A stretch of 64,000 nucleotides of DNA from Catonella sp963545085 (GCA_963545085.1 CAUUHV010000004.1:1-64000); one strand, 5' to 3'; positions 43,713-52,805 are shown, numbered from the stretch's first letter. Notes: generated by a model not told the origin, from the sequence alone. Numbers and translations are program-made.

Positions 43713-43828
43713 TGCCAAAATTACATTATCCAATGAATAATATCATAATTTGACTGTATTTTTTCGGCAAAAGTATTCTTGGGGTAATGTTTTTTTAATG
43801 TATTTTTTGATAAAAAAGTCATATAAAA

Positions 43829-43980
43829 GACGATGAGGGAATTATTGATACCGTCATAACCGGACCGGGAAAGACATATATCCGGACTATGTCGTTACCG
43901 AGATTCGCAGAGATGGTGTATCCGTTTATTATAACACAAAAGAGGCAGTAAAAGCTGTTTGGAATCTTTTCAGAAACTGA
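43829..43980 (+). pseudogene. Frameshifted 3' end of an unknown gene
   Basis: The first frame reads DDEGIIDTVITGPGK, and after a one-base shift the next frame continues as DIYPDYVVTEIRRDG then VSVYYNTKEAVKAVWNLFRN and a TGA at 43978-43980. The two pieces join smoothly, so this is the tail of a decayed gene. No start or ribosome binding site is seen. Family not recognised. Confidence 0.5.
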
Positions 43981-44023
43981 ATGAAATAGATTTAGGAAAA
44001 ATCTTAACAACAGGAGGTGATAA

Positions 44024-44108
44024 ATGAAAGAAGCTTGAATTTCATATAAGCTATATGAGCGGTCACAGCTGTGATTTTGCGTATTCTTACAAAATTTGTC
44101 ATTTGTAA
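44024..44108 (+). pseudogene. Frameshifted gene start with an intact ribosome binding site
   Basis: A perfect ACAGGAGGTGAT site precedes ATG AAA GAA GCT TGA, a four-codon frame. In another frame the sequence continues as KLEFHISYMSGHSCDFAYSY, then KICHL and a TAA. This looks like the first part of a gene broken by a small indel, directly behind the 43829 remnant. Both would have formed an operon. Confidence 0.4.
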
Positions 44109-44178
44109 GAATATACCTTTCGTTAAAACAAATTCCTAAAGTAAATCTAACCCGTAGACATTACTTTAGGAATTTGTT
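44082..44178. repeat. Two successive perfect hairpins
   Basis: TATTCTTACAAA (44082-44093) pairs perfectly with TTTGTAAGAATA (44102-44113). AACAAATTCCTAAAGTAA (44127-44144) pairs perfectly with 44161-44178 around a 16-base loop. No T-run follows either. They could be a tandem terminator of the decayed operon or parts of a mobile palindrome. Confidence 0.6.
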
Positions 44179-44210
44179 ATTGCAATGATTCAAAAAAGAA
44201 AAAAATTAAG

Positions 44211-44239
44211 TATGTTTATAGACTGTAATATGGTATAAT
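44211..44239 (+). promoter_or_regulatory. Candidate promoter of the SPFH/zinc-ribbon operon
   Basis: TATAAT (44234-44239) is followed by a leader of about 220 bases before the first gene. The -35 (TATGTT at 44211-44216) is weak. The leader holds AGGATTG...CAATCCT (about 44373-44405), a hairpin with a 19-base loop. Confidence 0.4.
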
Positions 44240-44462
44240 GTAAAAGTGCAAGTGTCAAAAATATAAAAATCCGGAAAGGACTTACAGTAGGATTTATTAT
44301 TTTCCTATTACGAACAATATGGGTGAACAGCCGTTTTTCAAAGAAAAACAGACGGGTTACAAATATTGACCGAAGGATTGTGAGAGTCGTCGGACGGAGC
44401 AATCCTGTCTTGTATTATATATTAAGTCGTTCATGAAAATATATTCATAAAGGAGGTTGTTT

Positions 44463-45629
44463 ATGGGACTTATAAAAGCTATGGCAGGAGCTGTAGGCGG
44501 TGCCTTAGGAGATCAATGGAAGGAGTTTTTTTACTGCGAAGCTATGCCTGCCGATGTACTGGTAAGGAAGGGCGTTAAGAGAATAGGCGGTAAATCCTCA
44601 AATAAACACGGCTCGGACAACGTAATAACTGACGGTTCGGGTGTGGCGGTAGCTGACGGACAATGTCTTATAATTGTAGTTCAGGGAAAGGTAACCGAAA
44701 TCTGTGCCGAACCGGGAGAATATACCTTTGATACGGGTATGTCTCCGAGCGTTTTCTCAAAAGGACTTGCGGAAGGTGTAACCGGGCTTTTTAAGGACGT
44801 GATGGAAAGATTCTCATACGGCGGCGATGTGGCGAAGGATCAGAGAGTTTATTATTTTAATACAAAAGAGCTTATGGATAATAAATTCGGTACTCCTAAT
44901 CCTATACCTTTCAGAGTTGTGGATAATAATGTGGGACTTGATATAGACGTTTCGGTGCGCTGCTCCGGAATGTATTCTTATAAGATAGACAATCCGATAC
45001 TTTTTTATCAGAACGTATGCGGAAATATTACCGATGAATTTACAAGAGATGAGATAGACGGACAGCTTAAAACCGAGTTTGTAAGCGCTCTGCAGCCCGC
45101 TTTCGCAAAGCTTAGCGAACTCGGCATAAGACCGAGCGCCCTTCCCGCGCATGTAGGAGAGCTTGCCGATATTATGGATGAGGTTCTCTCCAAGAAATGG
45201 AAGGAATTGAGAGGTCTTGATATAATTTCCGTGGCTATGAACCCTGTAACGCTTTCGGATGAAGACGCTCAGATGATAAAGAATCTCCAGATGACGGCTA
45301 CCATGCGCAATCCTAATATGGCTGCGGCTAACCTTGCTTCCGCTCAGGCTGACGCCATGAGAACGGCTGCGGGTAATCAGGGAGGCGCCATGATGGGCTT
45401 TATGGGTATGAATATGGCACAGAATATGGGAGGTATGAACGCAAATAATCTCTTTCAGATGGGGCAGCCTCAGAATATGCAGGGACAGGCACAACCTCAA
45501 AACAATATGGGACAGATGAACGGACAGCCTGCGCAGGGAGGAGGAATGCCTAACTGGTTCTGCCCTAACTGCGGAAATAAAAATGAGGGTAATTTCTGTG
45601 TGAACTGCGGTACAAAACGTCCGGGGTGA
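44463..45629 (+). CDS. SPFH domain protein with C-terminal zinc ribbon (YdjI-like)
   Basis: A 388-residue protein of the virion-core/YdjI class: SPFH domain over about residues 20-280 (FFYCEAMPADVLVRKGVKRIGG, VADGQCLIIVVQGKVTEICAEPGEYTFD), a Met/Gln/Asn-rich linker (about 300-360), and a terminal zinc ribbon WFCPNCGNKNEGNFCVNCGTKR. The ATG at 44463 follows AAAGGAGGTTGTTT. In Bacillus subtilis, YdjI works with YdjG and YdjH to place PspA on a stressed membrane. Here the order is ydjI-ydjG-ydjH like and no PspA gene is in the window. Confidence 0.88.
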   Translation: MGLIKAMAGAVGGALGDQWKEFFYCEAMPADVLVRKGVKRIGGKSSNKHGSDNVITDGSGVAVADGQCLIIVVQGKVTEICAEPGEYTFDTGMSPSVFSKGLAEGVTGLFKDVMERFSYGGDVAKDQRVYYFNTKELMDNKFGTPNPIPFRVVDNNVGLDIDVSVRCSGMYSYKIDNPILFYQNVCGNITDEFTRDEIDGQLKTEFVSALQPAFAKLSELGIRPSALPAHVGELADIMDEVLSKKWKELRGLDIISVAMNPVTLSDEDAQMIKNLQMTATMRNPNMAAANLASAQADAMRTAAGNQGGAMMGFMGMNMAQNMGGMNANNLFQMGQPQNMQGQAQPQNNMGQMNGQPAQGGGMPNWFCPNCGNKNEGNFCVNCGTKRPG

Positions 45630-45710
45630 TAAGAATTGTGCGGTTCGCGTTCGAATTTTTCGGAAGCGGACCGTTTTATGAAGGCGTGTTTTTCTTATAG
45701 GGGGAAATAT

Positions 45711-46784
45711 ATGGCGATTATGGATTATAAATGCCCGAACTGCGGAGGGGCAATCAATTTTGATGTGAATGCGCAGAAAGTGACCTGTCCTTTTTGCGAT
45801 ACTGAATTTGATATGGAAACTTTGCAGGGGTATGACGATATTCTCAAGTCGGATACTCCTGATGAAATGAATTGGAACGGCGCCTCGAATGAGGAATGGA
45901 GCGCCGAGGAAAGAGACGGACTTTCCGTATATACCTGTCAGTCCTGCGGAGGAGAAATAATAGGCGACGATACCATGGGTTCAACCGCCTGCCCTTACTG
46001 CGGTAATAACGTAGTTATTCCGAGTAAATGGTCGGGAGGACTTAAGCCTGATCTTGTAATTCCGTTCAAATTTGATAAAAAGGCGGCTAAAGAAGCGCTT
46101 AAAAATCATTTTAAGGGAAAAGTTCTGCTTCCCAAGGTCTTTAAAAATGAAAACCATATAGAAGAGATAAAAGGACTTTATGTGCCTTTTTGGATTTTTG
46201 ACGCCAAGGCTTCCGGCAGAGGAAGATTCAAGGCTACAAAGGTAAGGCATTGGAGCGATAACGACTATAACTACACGGAAACAAGTCATTATTCCGTTAC
46301 AAGAGCCGGCAGGCTTAAGTTTGAGAATGTGCCTGCCGACGCGTCCAAAAAGATGGATGACGACCTTATGCAGTCCCTGGAGCCTTTTAACGCAAAAGAG
46401 GCGGTGGATTTTCAGACGGCGTACCTTGCGGGCTATCTTGCGGATAAGTATGATGTGGAAGTGGAAGAAGCCGAGATAATAGCGAACGGAAGAATTAAAA
46501 CAAGCGTTGAGGATAAGCTTAGAAGTACCGTTACAGGATATTCATCCGTCAGTACTGAAAGTATGAATGTATCGTTAAGCGACGCAGGGGTTAATTATTC
46601 GCTTTACCCGGTATGGCTTTTAAATACCTCATGGAACGGTAAACTATATACATTTGCGATGAACGGACAGACCGGGAAATTCGTGGGAAATCTTCCTGTG
46701 GATAAAAAGTTGGCGGGGCTCATTTTTGGAGGCTCGACTGTTTTGTTAACTGTTATCCTGTATTTAATCGGCATTTTTCTGTAA
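45711..46784 (+). CDS. Double zinc-ribbon membrane protein (YdjG-like)
   Basis: A 357-residue protein with two zinc ribbons, CPNCGG ... CPFCDTEFD near residues 8-30 and CQSCGGEIIG ... CPYCGN near 73-95, then a soluble domain of about 220 residues and one C-terminal membrane helix (GLIFGGSTVLLTVILYLIGIF). This is the layout of YdjG and of TFIIB-type zinc-ribbon proteins. I start at ATG 45711 after TAGGGGGAAATAT; the frame is open 25 codons further up, but no site precedes it. It is operonic with the SPFH gene upstream and the TPM gene 9 to 15 bases downstream. Confidence 0.85.
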   Translation: MAIMDYKCPNCGGAINFDVNAQKVTCPFCDTEFDMETLQGYDDILKSDTPDEMNWNGASNEEWSAEERDGLSVYTCQSCGGEIIGDDTMGSTACPYCGNNVVIPSKWSGGLKPDLVIPFKFDKKAAKEALKNHFKGKVLLPKVFKNENHIEEIKGLYVPFWIFDAKASGRGRFKATKVRHWSDNDYNYTETSHYSVTRAGRLKFENVPADASKKMDDDLMQSLEPFNAKEAVDFQTAYLAGYLADKYDVEVEEAEIIANGRIKTSVEDKLRSTVTGYSSVSTESMNVSLSDAGVNYSLYPVWLLNTSWNGKLYTFAMNGQTGKFVGNLPVDKKLAGLIFGGSTVLLTVILYLIGIFL

Positions 46785-46799
46785 AGGGGGGTTTTGGAG

Positions 46800-47570
46800 A
46801 TGAAAATGAAAAGAATACTGCTTTTTATGCTTTTTACGATACTTTCCTTCGGAATACTCGGGCAAGTCTATACAGGCAAAGCTCTTGCCGAAACAGAAAA
46901 CAGTCCGAGACTTATAGACGGAGCGGTTATTTTAACTGATAGTGAGAATACGGAGTTACTTGACTCTCTGAATAAAATAAGCGAAAGGCGGAACTGTGAT
47001 GTTGTTGTTATGACGGTTGCCGGAGAAACTACCGAGGACAACATACAAAGGTTTGCCAATGAACTTTTAAACACATCATTTGATAAGCCGGACGGAATAT
47101 TATTTTTAGTGGACGTTACGGAAAGACATTGGGCTATATCCACTAAGGGTCTTGCGATGAAGATTTTTTCGGAATCGGTACTTGACGATATGGAAGATAA
47201 AGTCGTTTCCCATCTGAGAGATAATGAATTTAACAAGGCTTGTTTTGAGTTCGCAAAACTCAGCGATAAGTATATCGCGGAGTATCATTCATTCTTTAAG
47301 CCTAAAATAGCGGGAATAGCACTTTTAATAGCCCTTATAATATCCGGAATAGTGATAGCTGTTCTTTTAGGACAGCTTAAAAGCGTGGCTCCGGAGCGGG
47401 CTGCAAGCAGATATGTGGTTGACGGAAGCTTTGTACTTGACGATTCGGGAGATTTCTTCTTATACAGGACGGTAAGCAAGACAAGGCGAAGTACGGAGTC
47501 AAGCGGCGGCTCAAGCGGAAGCAGATCGAACAGCAGCAGCTCCAATGGCGGCAGATCGGGCAGCTTTTAG
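46800..47570 (+). CDS. TPM domain membrane protein (YdjH/YgcG-like)
   Basis: A 256-residue protein: signal peptide or first helix at residues 4-25, an extracytoplasmic TPM domain (about 30-160) with the phosphatase/chaperone-like fold (DGAVILTDSENTELLDSLNKI, NCDVVVMTVAGET, PDGILFLVDVTERHWAISTKG), a second membrane helix near 172-190, and a Ser/Gly-rich C-terminal tail (SSGGSSGSRSNSSSS). It completes the three-gene YdjI/G/H-like cluster. GGGGGGTTTTGGAG precedes the ATG at 46800; the next ATG is two codons on and equally possible. Confidence 0.83.
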   Translation: MKMKRILLFMLFTILSFGILGQVYTGKALAETENSPRLIDGAVILTDSENTELLDSLNKISERRNCDVVVMTVAGETTEDNIQRFANELLNTSFDKPDGILFLVDVTERHWAISTKGLAMKIFSESVLDDMEDKVVSHLRDNEFNKACFEFAKLSDKYIAEYHSFFKPKIAGIALLIALIISGIVIAVLLGQLKSVAPERAASRYVVDGSFVLDDSGDFFLYRTVSKTRRSTESSGGSSGSRSNSSSSNGGRSGSF

Positions 47571-47609
47571 ATCAAATTATTTGCTTCAGACAGTAAACAA
47601 GGCGGATAA

Positions 47610-50219
47610 ATGGAACATATAGTATTCGGTATTTTGGCTCATGTGGATTCGGGAAAAACAACACTTTCGGAAGCCCTGCTTTTCTTAAGCGGGGCTATTA
47701 AAAAGGCAGGTAGAGTCGATAAAGGCGATACCTGCCTTGATAATTATGCTCTTGAAAGGATGCGCGGTATAACTATTTTTTCAAAGCAGGCGGAATTTGA
47801 AGCCTGCGGAAAGGGATTTACCCTGCTTGATACCCCGGGGCATATAGATTTTTCGGCGGAGATGGAAAGAACTCTCTCCGTGCTTGATTACACCGTGCTT
47901 GTAATAAGCGCGACAGGAGGTATAGAGTCGCATACGAGGACTCTTTGGAATTTACTTAAAAGATATGAAATACCGACCTTTATTTTCGTTAATAAGATGG
48001 ACAGCTTTGTAGGAGAAGAAAAGGATATAGAGGAGCTTATAAAGCAAGAGCTTGGCGGAGGAATTGTAAAGCTCACCGAAAATCCGGATGAAGCGGAAAA
48101 GAATGAGCTTGATGAAATTGCGGTTTGTGATGAAAATCTGCTTGAAGAATTTTTGGAAACGGGTAAGCTAAAAAAAGATAGCATTAAAAAGGCTATAAAG
48201 GAAAGAAAAATTTTCCCGTGCTTTTTCGGTTCGGCGTTAAAACTTGACGGAACGGAGGAGTTTTTAAAGGGCTTTGCCGAATATACGGATATGCCCGAGT
48301 ATGGAAAAGAATTCGGAGCAAGGGTTTTTAAAATTGCAAGAGATGAGAACGACAACAGACTCGCCTATATTAAGATAACGGGCGGCGAGCTCATGCCGAA
48401 AACAAAGATAGGCGATGAAAAGATACAGCAGATAAGAGTATATTCGGGCGAAAAATACGAGCTTAAGGAAAAAGCGGGAGCAGGAGAAGTATGCGCCGTA
48501 ACGGGGCTTTTAAAGCCTATGGCGGGCGATGGACTGGGATTTCTTGAAGGAAAGAATATAAAACCTGTTTTGGAACAGGTTATGAGTTATAGAGTTATTT
48601 TAGATGAAAATGTGCCGCCCGTGTCGGCATTTTTAAAGTTAAAGGAGCTTTCCGAGGAGATACCGGAGCTTGGAGTTAAATATTCGAAAGAGAGTAAAGA
48701 AATATCCGTTTCTCTTATGGGAGAAGTTCAAATCGAGATTATAACTTCTTTGATTAGAGATAAGTACGGATTTGATGTTTCTTTCGGTGAGGGAAGTATA
48801 CTTTATAAAGAAACGATAATTGAGCCGATAGAGGGAGTAGGGCATTTTGAGCCGCTCGGGCATTATGCCGAGGTGCATTTAAGGCTTGAGCCGGCGGAGA
48901 GAGGAAGCGGGATAAGCATAGGCTCGGAGCTTAGCGAAGATGCTTTAGCAGCAAACTGGCAGAAGCTTATATTCAGCCATGTCGCGGAAAAACAGCATAA
49001 GGGAGTGCTTACCGGTTCCCCCGTAACGGATATAAAAATAACTTTGACATCCGGCAGGGCTCATTTAAAACATACCGAAGGAGGAGATTTCAGACAGGCT
49101 GTTTACAGGGCGATAAGGCACGGGCTTATGAGAGCGAAATCCGCTTTGCTTGAGCCGATTTATGAATTTAATTTAGAGATTCCTAAAGACGCGGTAGGTA
49201 GGGCGATGACGGATATAAGCGCGATGAAGGGAAAATTCGAGGCTCCGGAAATAAATGGAGATAAGGTTTTTTTAACCGGAATGCTTCCCGCAAATGAATT
49301 AAAGGATTACAGACTTGTTTTAAGGAGCTATACGGGAGGCGAGGGAAGTATGGAGCTTTCTTTCGCAGGCTATGATTTTTGCCATAATCAGGAAGAAATT
49401 ATTGAAAAGACGGGGTATTATCCCGAGGCGGATACGGAAAATACCGCCGATTCCGTGTTCTGCTCTCACGGAGCGGGTTTTGTGGTACCGTGGGACAGTG
49501 TAAGCGAGTATATGCACCTGCCATATTCTCTTAGGGAAGGGCAGGAAGAGAATGAAAATGAAAAATTTTTAAGGCATGCTACAGAAGTAGAAAGGCAGAC
49601 AGGCAGGGAAAGAGAAGAAATTTTCCTCGGTACGGAGGAAATAGACAGCATATTAGGTCAGGCGGTAAGCTCAAACAAGAAAAAAGAAGCGGAAACCGCA
49701 AGAAACCGTTGGAAAAGATATAAGGCAAAAAGAGACGAGGGAGGAGCTTCGTCTTATGAAGCATGGAAAGAAAAAAAGACGGCGGGTGGAGAGGAATTTC
49801 TGCTTGTGGACGGCTATAATATCATTTTCGCATGGAAAGAGTTAAGAGAATTGGCGGAAGTAAATATAGACAGCGCAAGAGATAAGCTGATAGAGGTGCT
49901 TGTGAACTATCAGGGATATAAGGCATGCAGGCTTTTGCTTGTTTTTGATGCTTACAGGGTAAAGGGCGGCAGAGAAAGTATAGTGAAGTATGCAGGTATA
50001 GACGTAATATATACAAAGGAGGCGGAAACCGCGGATGAGTACATAGCCAAGACGGGTAAAAAGCTTACGTCTGAGGGCAGAGTAACGGTTGCCACCTCGG
50101 ACAGTCTTGTACAGATGATAATTTTCGGAAGCGGAGCCATAAGAATGTCGGCAAACGAACTTGAGAACGAGGTAAGATATACCGAGGAGAAAATAAGGGA
50201 AAGCGGAAGGGTAATTTAA
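47610..50219 (+). CDS. EF-G-like translational GTPase fused to a YacP/Rae1-type NYN nuclease
   Basis: The 869-residue protein has two parts. Residues 1-620 match ribosomal-protection/EF-G-like GTPases of the TetM class: G1 AHVDSGKTTLSE at 10-21, G3 DTPGHIDF near 75, G4 NKMD near 127, and the domain IV/V region with REGQEENE near its end. A charged linker (620-729) follows. Residues 730-869 are a NYN/PIN-fold domain (FLLVDGYNIIFAW) with acidic residues D734, D780, D809 and D831, as in YacP/Rae1, a ribosome-associated endonuclease in Bacillus. The G2 effector region reads RMRGITIFSKQAEF, different from true TetM. It is probably not a resistance gene. The fusion suggests a GTPase that brings a nuclease to the ribosome. 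Confidence 0.9.
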   Translation: MEHIVFGILAHVDSGKTTLSEALLFLSGAIKKAGRVDKGDTCLDNYALERMRGITIFSKQAEFEACGKGFTLLDTPGHIDFSAEMERTLSVLDYTVLVISATGGIESHTRTLWNLLKRYEIPTFIFVNKMDSFVGEEKDIEELIKQELGGGIVKLTENPDEAEKNELDEIAVCDENLLEEFLETGKLKKDSIKKAIKERKIFPCFFGSALKLDGTEEFLKGFAEYTDMPEYGKEFGARVFKIARDENDNRLAYIKITGGELMPKTKIGDEKIQQIRVYSGEKYELKEKAGAGEVCAVTGLLKPMAGDGLGFLEGKNIKPVLEQVMSYRVILDENVPPVSAFLKLKELSEEIPELGVKYSKESKEISVSLMGEVQIEIITSLIRDKYGFDVSFGEGSILYKETIIEPIEGVGHFEPLGHYAEVHLRLEPAERGSGISIGSELSEDALAANWQKLIFSHVAEKQHKGVLTGSPVTDIKITLTSGRAHLKHTEGGDFRQAVYRAIRHGLMRAKSALLEPIYEFNLEIPKDAVGRAMTDISAMKGKFEAPEINGDKVFLTGMLPANELKDYRLVLRSYTGGEGSMELSFAGYDFCHNQEEIIEKTGYYPEADTENTADSVFCSHGAGFVVPWDSVSEYMHLPYSLREGQEENENEKFLRHATEVERQTGREREEIFLGTEEIDSILGQAVSSNKKKEAETARNRWKRYKAKRDEGGASSYEAWKEKKTAGGEEFLLVDGYNIIFAWKELRELAEVNIDSARDKLIEVLVNYQGYKACRLLLVFDAYRVKGGRESIVKYAGIDVIYTKEAETADEYIAKTGKKLTSEGRVTVATSDSLVQMIIFGSGAIRMSANELENEVRYTEEKIRESGRVI

Positions 50220-50272
50220 AACCTATACTTCCCGGGAGTAACCCCGACCGTATTTTTGAATTTTACTGAAAA
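50216..50272 (-). pseudogene. 18-codon tail of an AraC-type regulator
   Basis: On the minus strand YFSVKFKNTVGVTPGKYRF is followed by TAA (50216-50218) and preceded by an in-frame stop. This is the last helix and closing motif of AraC-type DNA-binding domains and is nearly the same as the end of the response regulator at 51390. It is a leftover of a second copy. The rest of 50220-50419 has nothing else. Confidence 0.6.
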
Positions 50273-50419
50273 ATATTAAGCTTAATAATCGGGTTTAAAG
50301 CAGCAGCCTGCGGATATATCGGGGACAGCCGTCACATAGCAATTTGGTAAAATAATAATATTGTTACAAAAGAAAGTAAAGATTTTGATAAAATAGCCAT
50401 GAGCAAGGAGATATAATAC

Positions 50420-51214
50420 ATGTCCGGTTCAACAGATAAAATTTTACAGGAGCTTGAGGCGGAACAAACTCGCCGCATGAATCTTACAAAAGAAGATTTA
50501 CAAAAATCATACCGTAAATTAGCGGAACAAAATTTTCCCGATGTCGACAGAATAAGATTTATTGCGGATTTAGGTACCTGCAAGGAAATCGCATATCATT
50601 ACGAGCTTATTTGCAAAGACCGGGAAGAAGGTAAAAATCTGCATTTAGAAAGCAGCTTTGATAAACATGGTATAGAAGGGCTTGAGTTTTTATTCGAACA
50701 GTTGTCTAAGGCTGAAGATGAAAGGCTAAGAATATTTACAGCTTTTTTAATAGCGGAAATTTTATCTAAATTAAAGCATAAAGATTTTTATGTATCCTTT
50801 TGTGATAAACTTATTCCTGTTCTTATTTCACTCATAGAAACAAAGGATAATAATCTTCGCCAAAAGGTGATTATAATCTTCGGATGGACAGGTTCATCAG
50901 AAGAGATTGATATTTTGATAAAACAAATGCTAAGCGACAATGATGCTCTTTGTAGAGCATGGTCGGTAACAAGCCTTATGCAAATGTCATTTCATAGAGT
51001 AGAGGCGGAAATAATAAAAAAAGAAACGGCGAAAAAAATTGCCAAGGCTATTGAAGGGGAAAAAGTCTTGTATGCTTGCGGTATTATGATAGAAGCGGCT
51101 CAAACGTTATTCGGCAAAAAGTGGCTGTCTTCATCCGCTTTAGAAAATGGAGAAACTTCCAAAATAGAAAAGGCGAGAAAATCAGCTATAAGATTTTTGA
51201 GTAAGTATGGATGA
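50420..51214 (+). CDS. HEAT-repeat-like helical protein
   Basis: A 264-residue all-helical protein without a signal peptide or membrane part. Repeats of about 35 residues (ERLRIFTAFLIAEILSKLK, IPVLISLIETKDNNLRQKVIIIFGWTG, SEEIDILIKQMLSDNDALCRAWSVTSLMQM) look like HEAT units with the typical D-x-x-L/V-R turn. AAGGAG precedes the ATG by 10 bases. It is a lone gene. Such proteins are scaffolds; no partner can be named. Confidence 0.6.
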   Translation: MSGSTDKILQELEAEQTRRMNLTKEDLQKSYRKLAEQNFPDVDRIRFIADLGTCKEIAYHYELICKDREEGKNLHLESSFDKHGIEGLEFLFEQLSKAEDERLRIFTAFLIAEILSKLKHKDFYVSFCDKLIPVLISLIETKDNNLRQKVIIIFGWTGSSEEIDILIKQMLSDNDALCRAWSVTSLMQMSFHRVEAEIIKKETAKKIAKAIEGEKVLYACGIMIEAAQTLFGKKWLSSSALENGETSKIEKARKSAIRFLSKYG

Positions 51215-51389
51215 TTTTACTGTTGGAGACGTTATTTGTGTAATAGAATATTCGGTTTGTTTATGCAATAATTATGCGTACGCGTTTACATTCTTTAATA
51301 ACTTGTTGCTTGCGGGAATCAACACTTATTAACTATGACATGGATATAAATAAAAAATTACAGTCCGTTACTTAAACCTCGGAGAAATA

Positions 51390-52781
51390 TTAACAAGCTC
51401 TATATTTCCCGGGAGTAACTCCTACAGCATTTTTAAATTTCTTTATAAAATAAAAATAATCGTTAAATCCTACGGCTTCACTTATTTCAGCAAGGCTCAT
51501 TGCTGTTTGTTCAAGCAGTTCTTTGGCTTTGCCTATACGAAGTTCGGTTAAGTACTGCGTATATGTAAGCCCCGTTTCACTTTTTATAAGCTGGCTTATG
51601 TAGTTTGCATTTAAATGAAATTCCTCCGAGATAAGCTTCAATGAAACGGTTTTTGAATAATTTTTTTCCATATATCCGAGGATTGCCAAAAAGCTCTTGC
51701 CGGAACCGGCATCGTAACTTTCCGACGTTTCGGATATAGCTTTAGGCAGAATGGAGTCTGCAGTTTTTGTAAGCATTTCAGAAAAATTCTTAAATTCATT
51801 AAGAAGTCTTACGTATCCGTGAAGCATAGCTTCATCAAGCTCATAAAGCACGGAAGGGTATCCGGAATAAACTATTTCTTTATAAAACTTGAAAACGGCT
51901 TTCATATCGAAAATTAAGGAACAGTTGGCAGAGGAAAGCTCCGTTAAAAATATTTTTAAAGTCTCCGGCGTTTTTTTCGCTTCGTTAAGTTTTTTAAAAA
52001 TTTCCTCGGTAAGAACAGGGTTAGGCATGGATGAACAAAGTGTAGGAGTATTGTTGATAAAAAACTGATACGCCATTGAAAGCAAATCATCTAAAACAAT
52101 ACCGAGTTTTTCTATGGAAACAGCCTCTTTGTATATTGAAATTCCGCCCATATCCTTTGAAAAAGCGATGATTTTTTCCGCTTCGGTATATGAAAACGGA
52201 GAGTTTGAAATATACAGATATTTATGCTTCGCTAATTTATAGGTAAATCCTGCGCCTATTTTCACGCCTATATTATGTACGTTTACCGAAGCGGCGAGAT
52301 ACAACTTGTCTGTATTAAGAGAAAGCTCGGAAAGTATATTTTTTATTTCCGAAGCATCGTTTTCTTCTATGGCATCGAGCAGATAATCGCCGTTTGATCT
52401 GCTGTCCGCAAGGATTTTGTTTGCCGCAATCCTCAAAGCGTTTTTCAAATCGACCGCATCTATCGGTTTAAGACAGTAGCCTGCCGCCTGTAAGCTTATT
52501 GCCTGCTTTGCGTAAGCAAAATCCGAATAACCCGAAAGAATAATAATTTGTGTATCGGGATACAGAGTCTTTACCTTTCCGGCAAGAGTAAGCCCGTCCA
52601 TACCCGGCATACGAATATCGGTTATCAATATATCCGCTTTTTCTTTCTTGAAGAATTTAAGAACATCATCGGCTGAATTAGCTGTACATACAACTTCCAA
52701 CGAAAGCTCGTCCCATGGAACAAGCGCCTGCAAATGGTTAATTACCGGAATTTCATCATCAACTAAAATTACTTTTAACAT
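51390..52781 (-). CDS. AraC-type response regulator (YesN-like)
   Basis: A 463-residue response regulator. The receiver (1-120) has VILVDDE, the phospho-acceptor D55 in ILITDIRMPGMDGL and the K near 105. The middle (about 125-350) has no strong family motif. The C-terminal 105 residues are an AraC DNA-binding domain with two helix-turn-helices (ISEEFHLNANYISQLIKSETG, AEISEAVGFNDYFYFIKKFKNAVGVTPGKY). It follows its kinase gene by 24 bases. YesN-type regulators control sugar-polymer operons next to them, here most likely the divergent transporter and rhamnosidase at 54991. Confidence 0.92.
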   Translation of the reverse strand: MLKVILVDDEIPVINHLQALVPWDELSLEVVCTANSADDVLKFFKKEKADILITDIRMPGMDGLTLAGKVKTLYPDTQIIILSGYSDFAYAKQAISLQAAGYCLKPIDAVDLKNALRIAANKILADSRSNGDYLLDAIEENDASEIKNILSELSLNTDKLYLAASVNVHNIGVKIGAGFTYKLAKHKYLYISNSPFSYTEAEKIIAFSKDMGGISIYKEAVSIEKLGIVLDDLLSMAYQFFINNTPTLCSSMPNPVLTEEIFKKLNEAKKTPETLKIFLTELSSANCSLIFDMKAVFKFYKEIVYSGYPSVLYELDEAMLHGYVRLLNEFKNFSEMLTKTADSILPKAISETSESYDAGSGKSFLAILGYMEKNYSKTVSLKLISEEFHLNANYISQLIKSETGLTYTQYLTELRIGKAKELLEQTAMSLAEISEAVGFNDYFYFIKKFKNAVGVTPGKYRAC

Positions 52782-52805
52782 AATATTTCTCCGTACGGTT
52801 TCTTA

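Noticed and set aside
44814..45500. 228-codon minus-strand open frame
   Set aside because: It is antisense to the SPFH/zinc-ribbon gene, has no ribosome binding site and an unusual His/Ser-rich composition.
45636..45710. Longer N-terminus of the YdjG-like protein
   Set aside because: No ribosome binding site precedes it. A clear GGGGGAAATAT is in front of the ATG at 45711, where the zinc-ribbon starts two residues later as in relatives.
47610..50219. Tetracycline resistance gene of the TetM type
   Set aside because: The GTPase half resembles TetM, but the effector region differs and a NYN nuclease is fused to it. Calling it a resistance gene would mislead.
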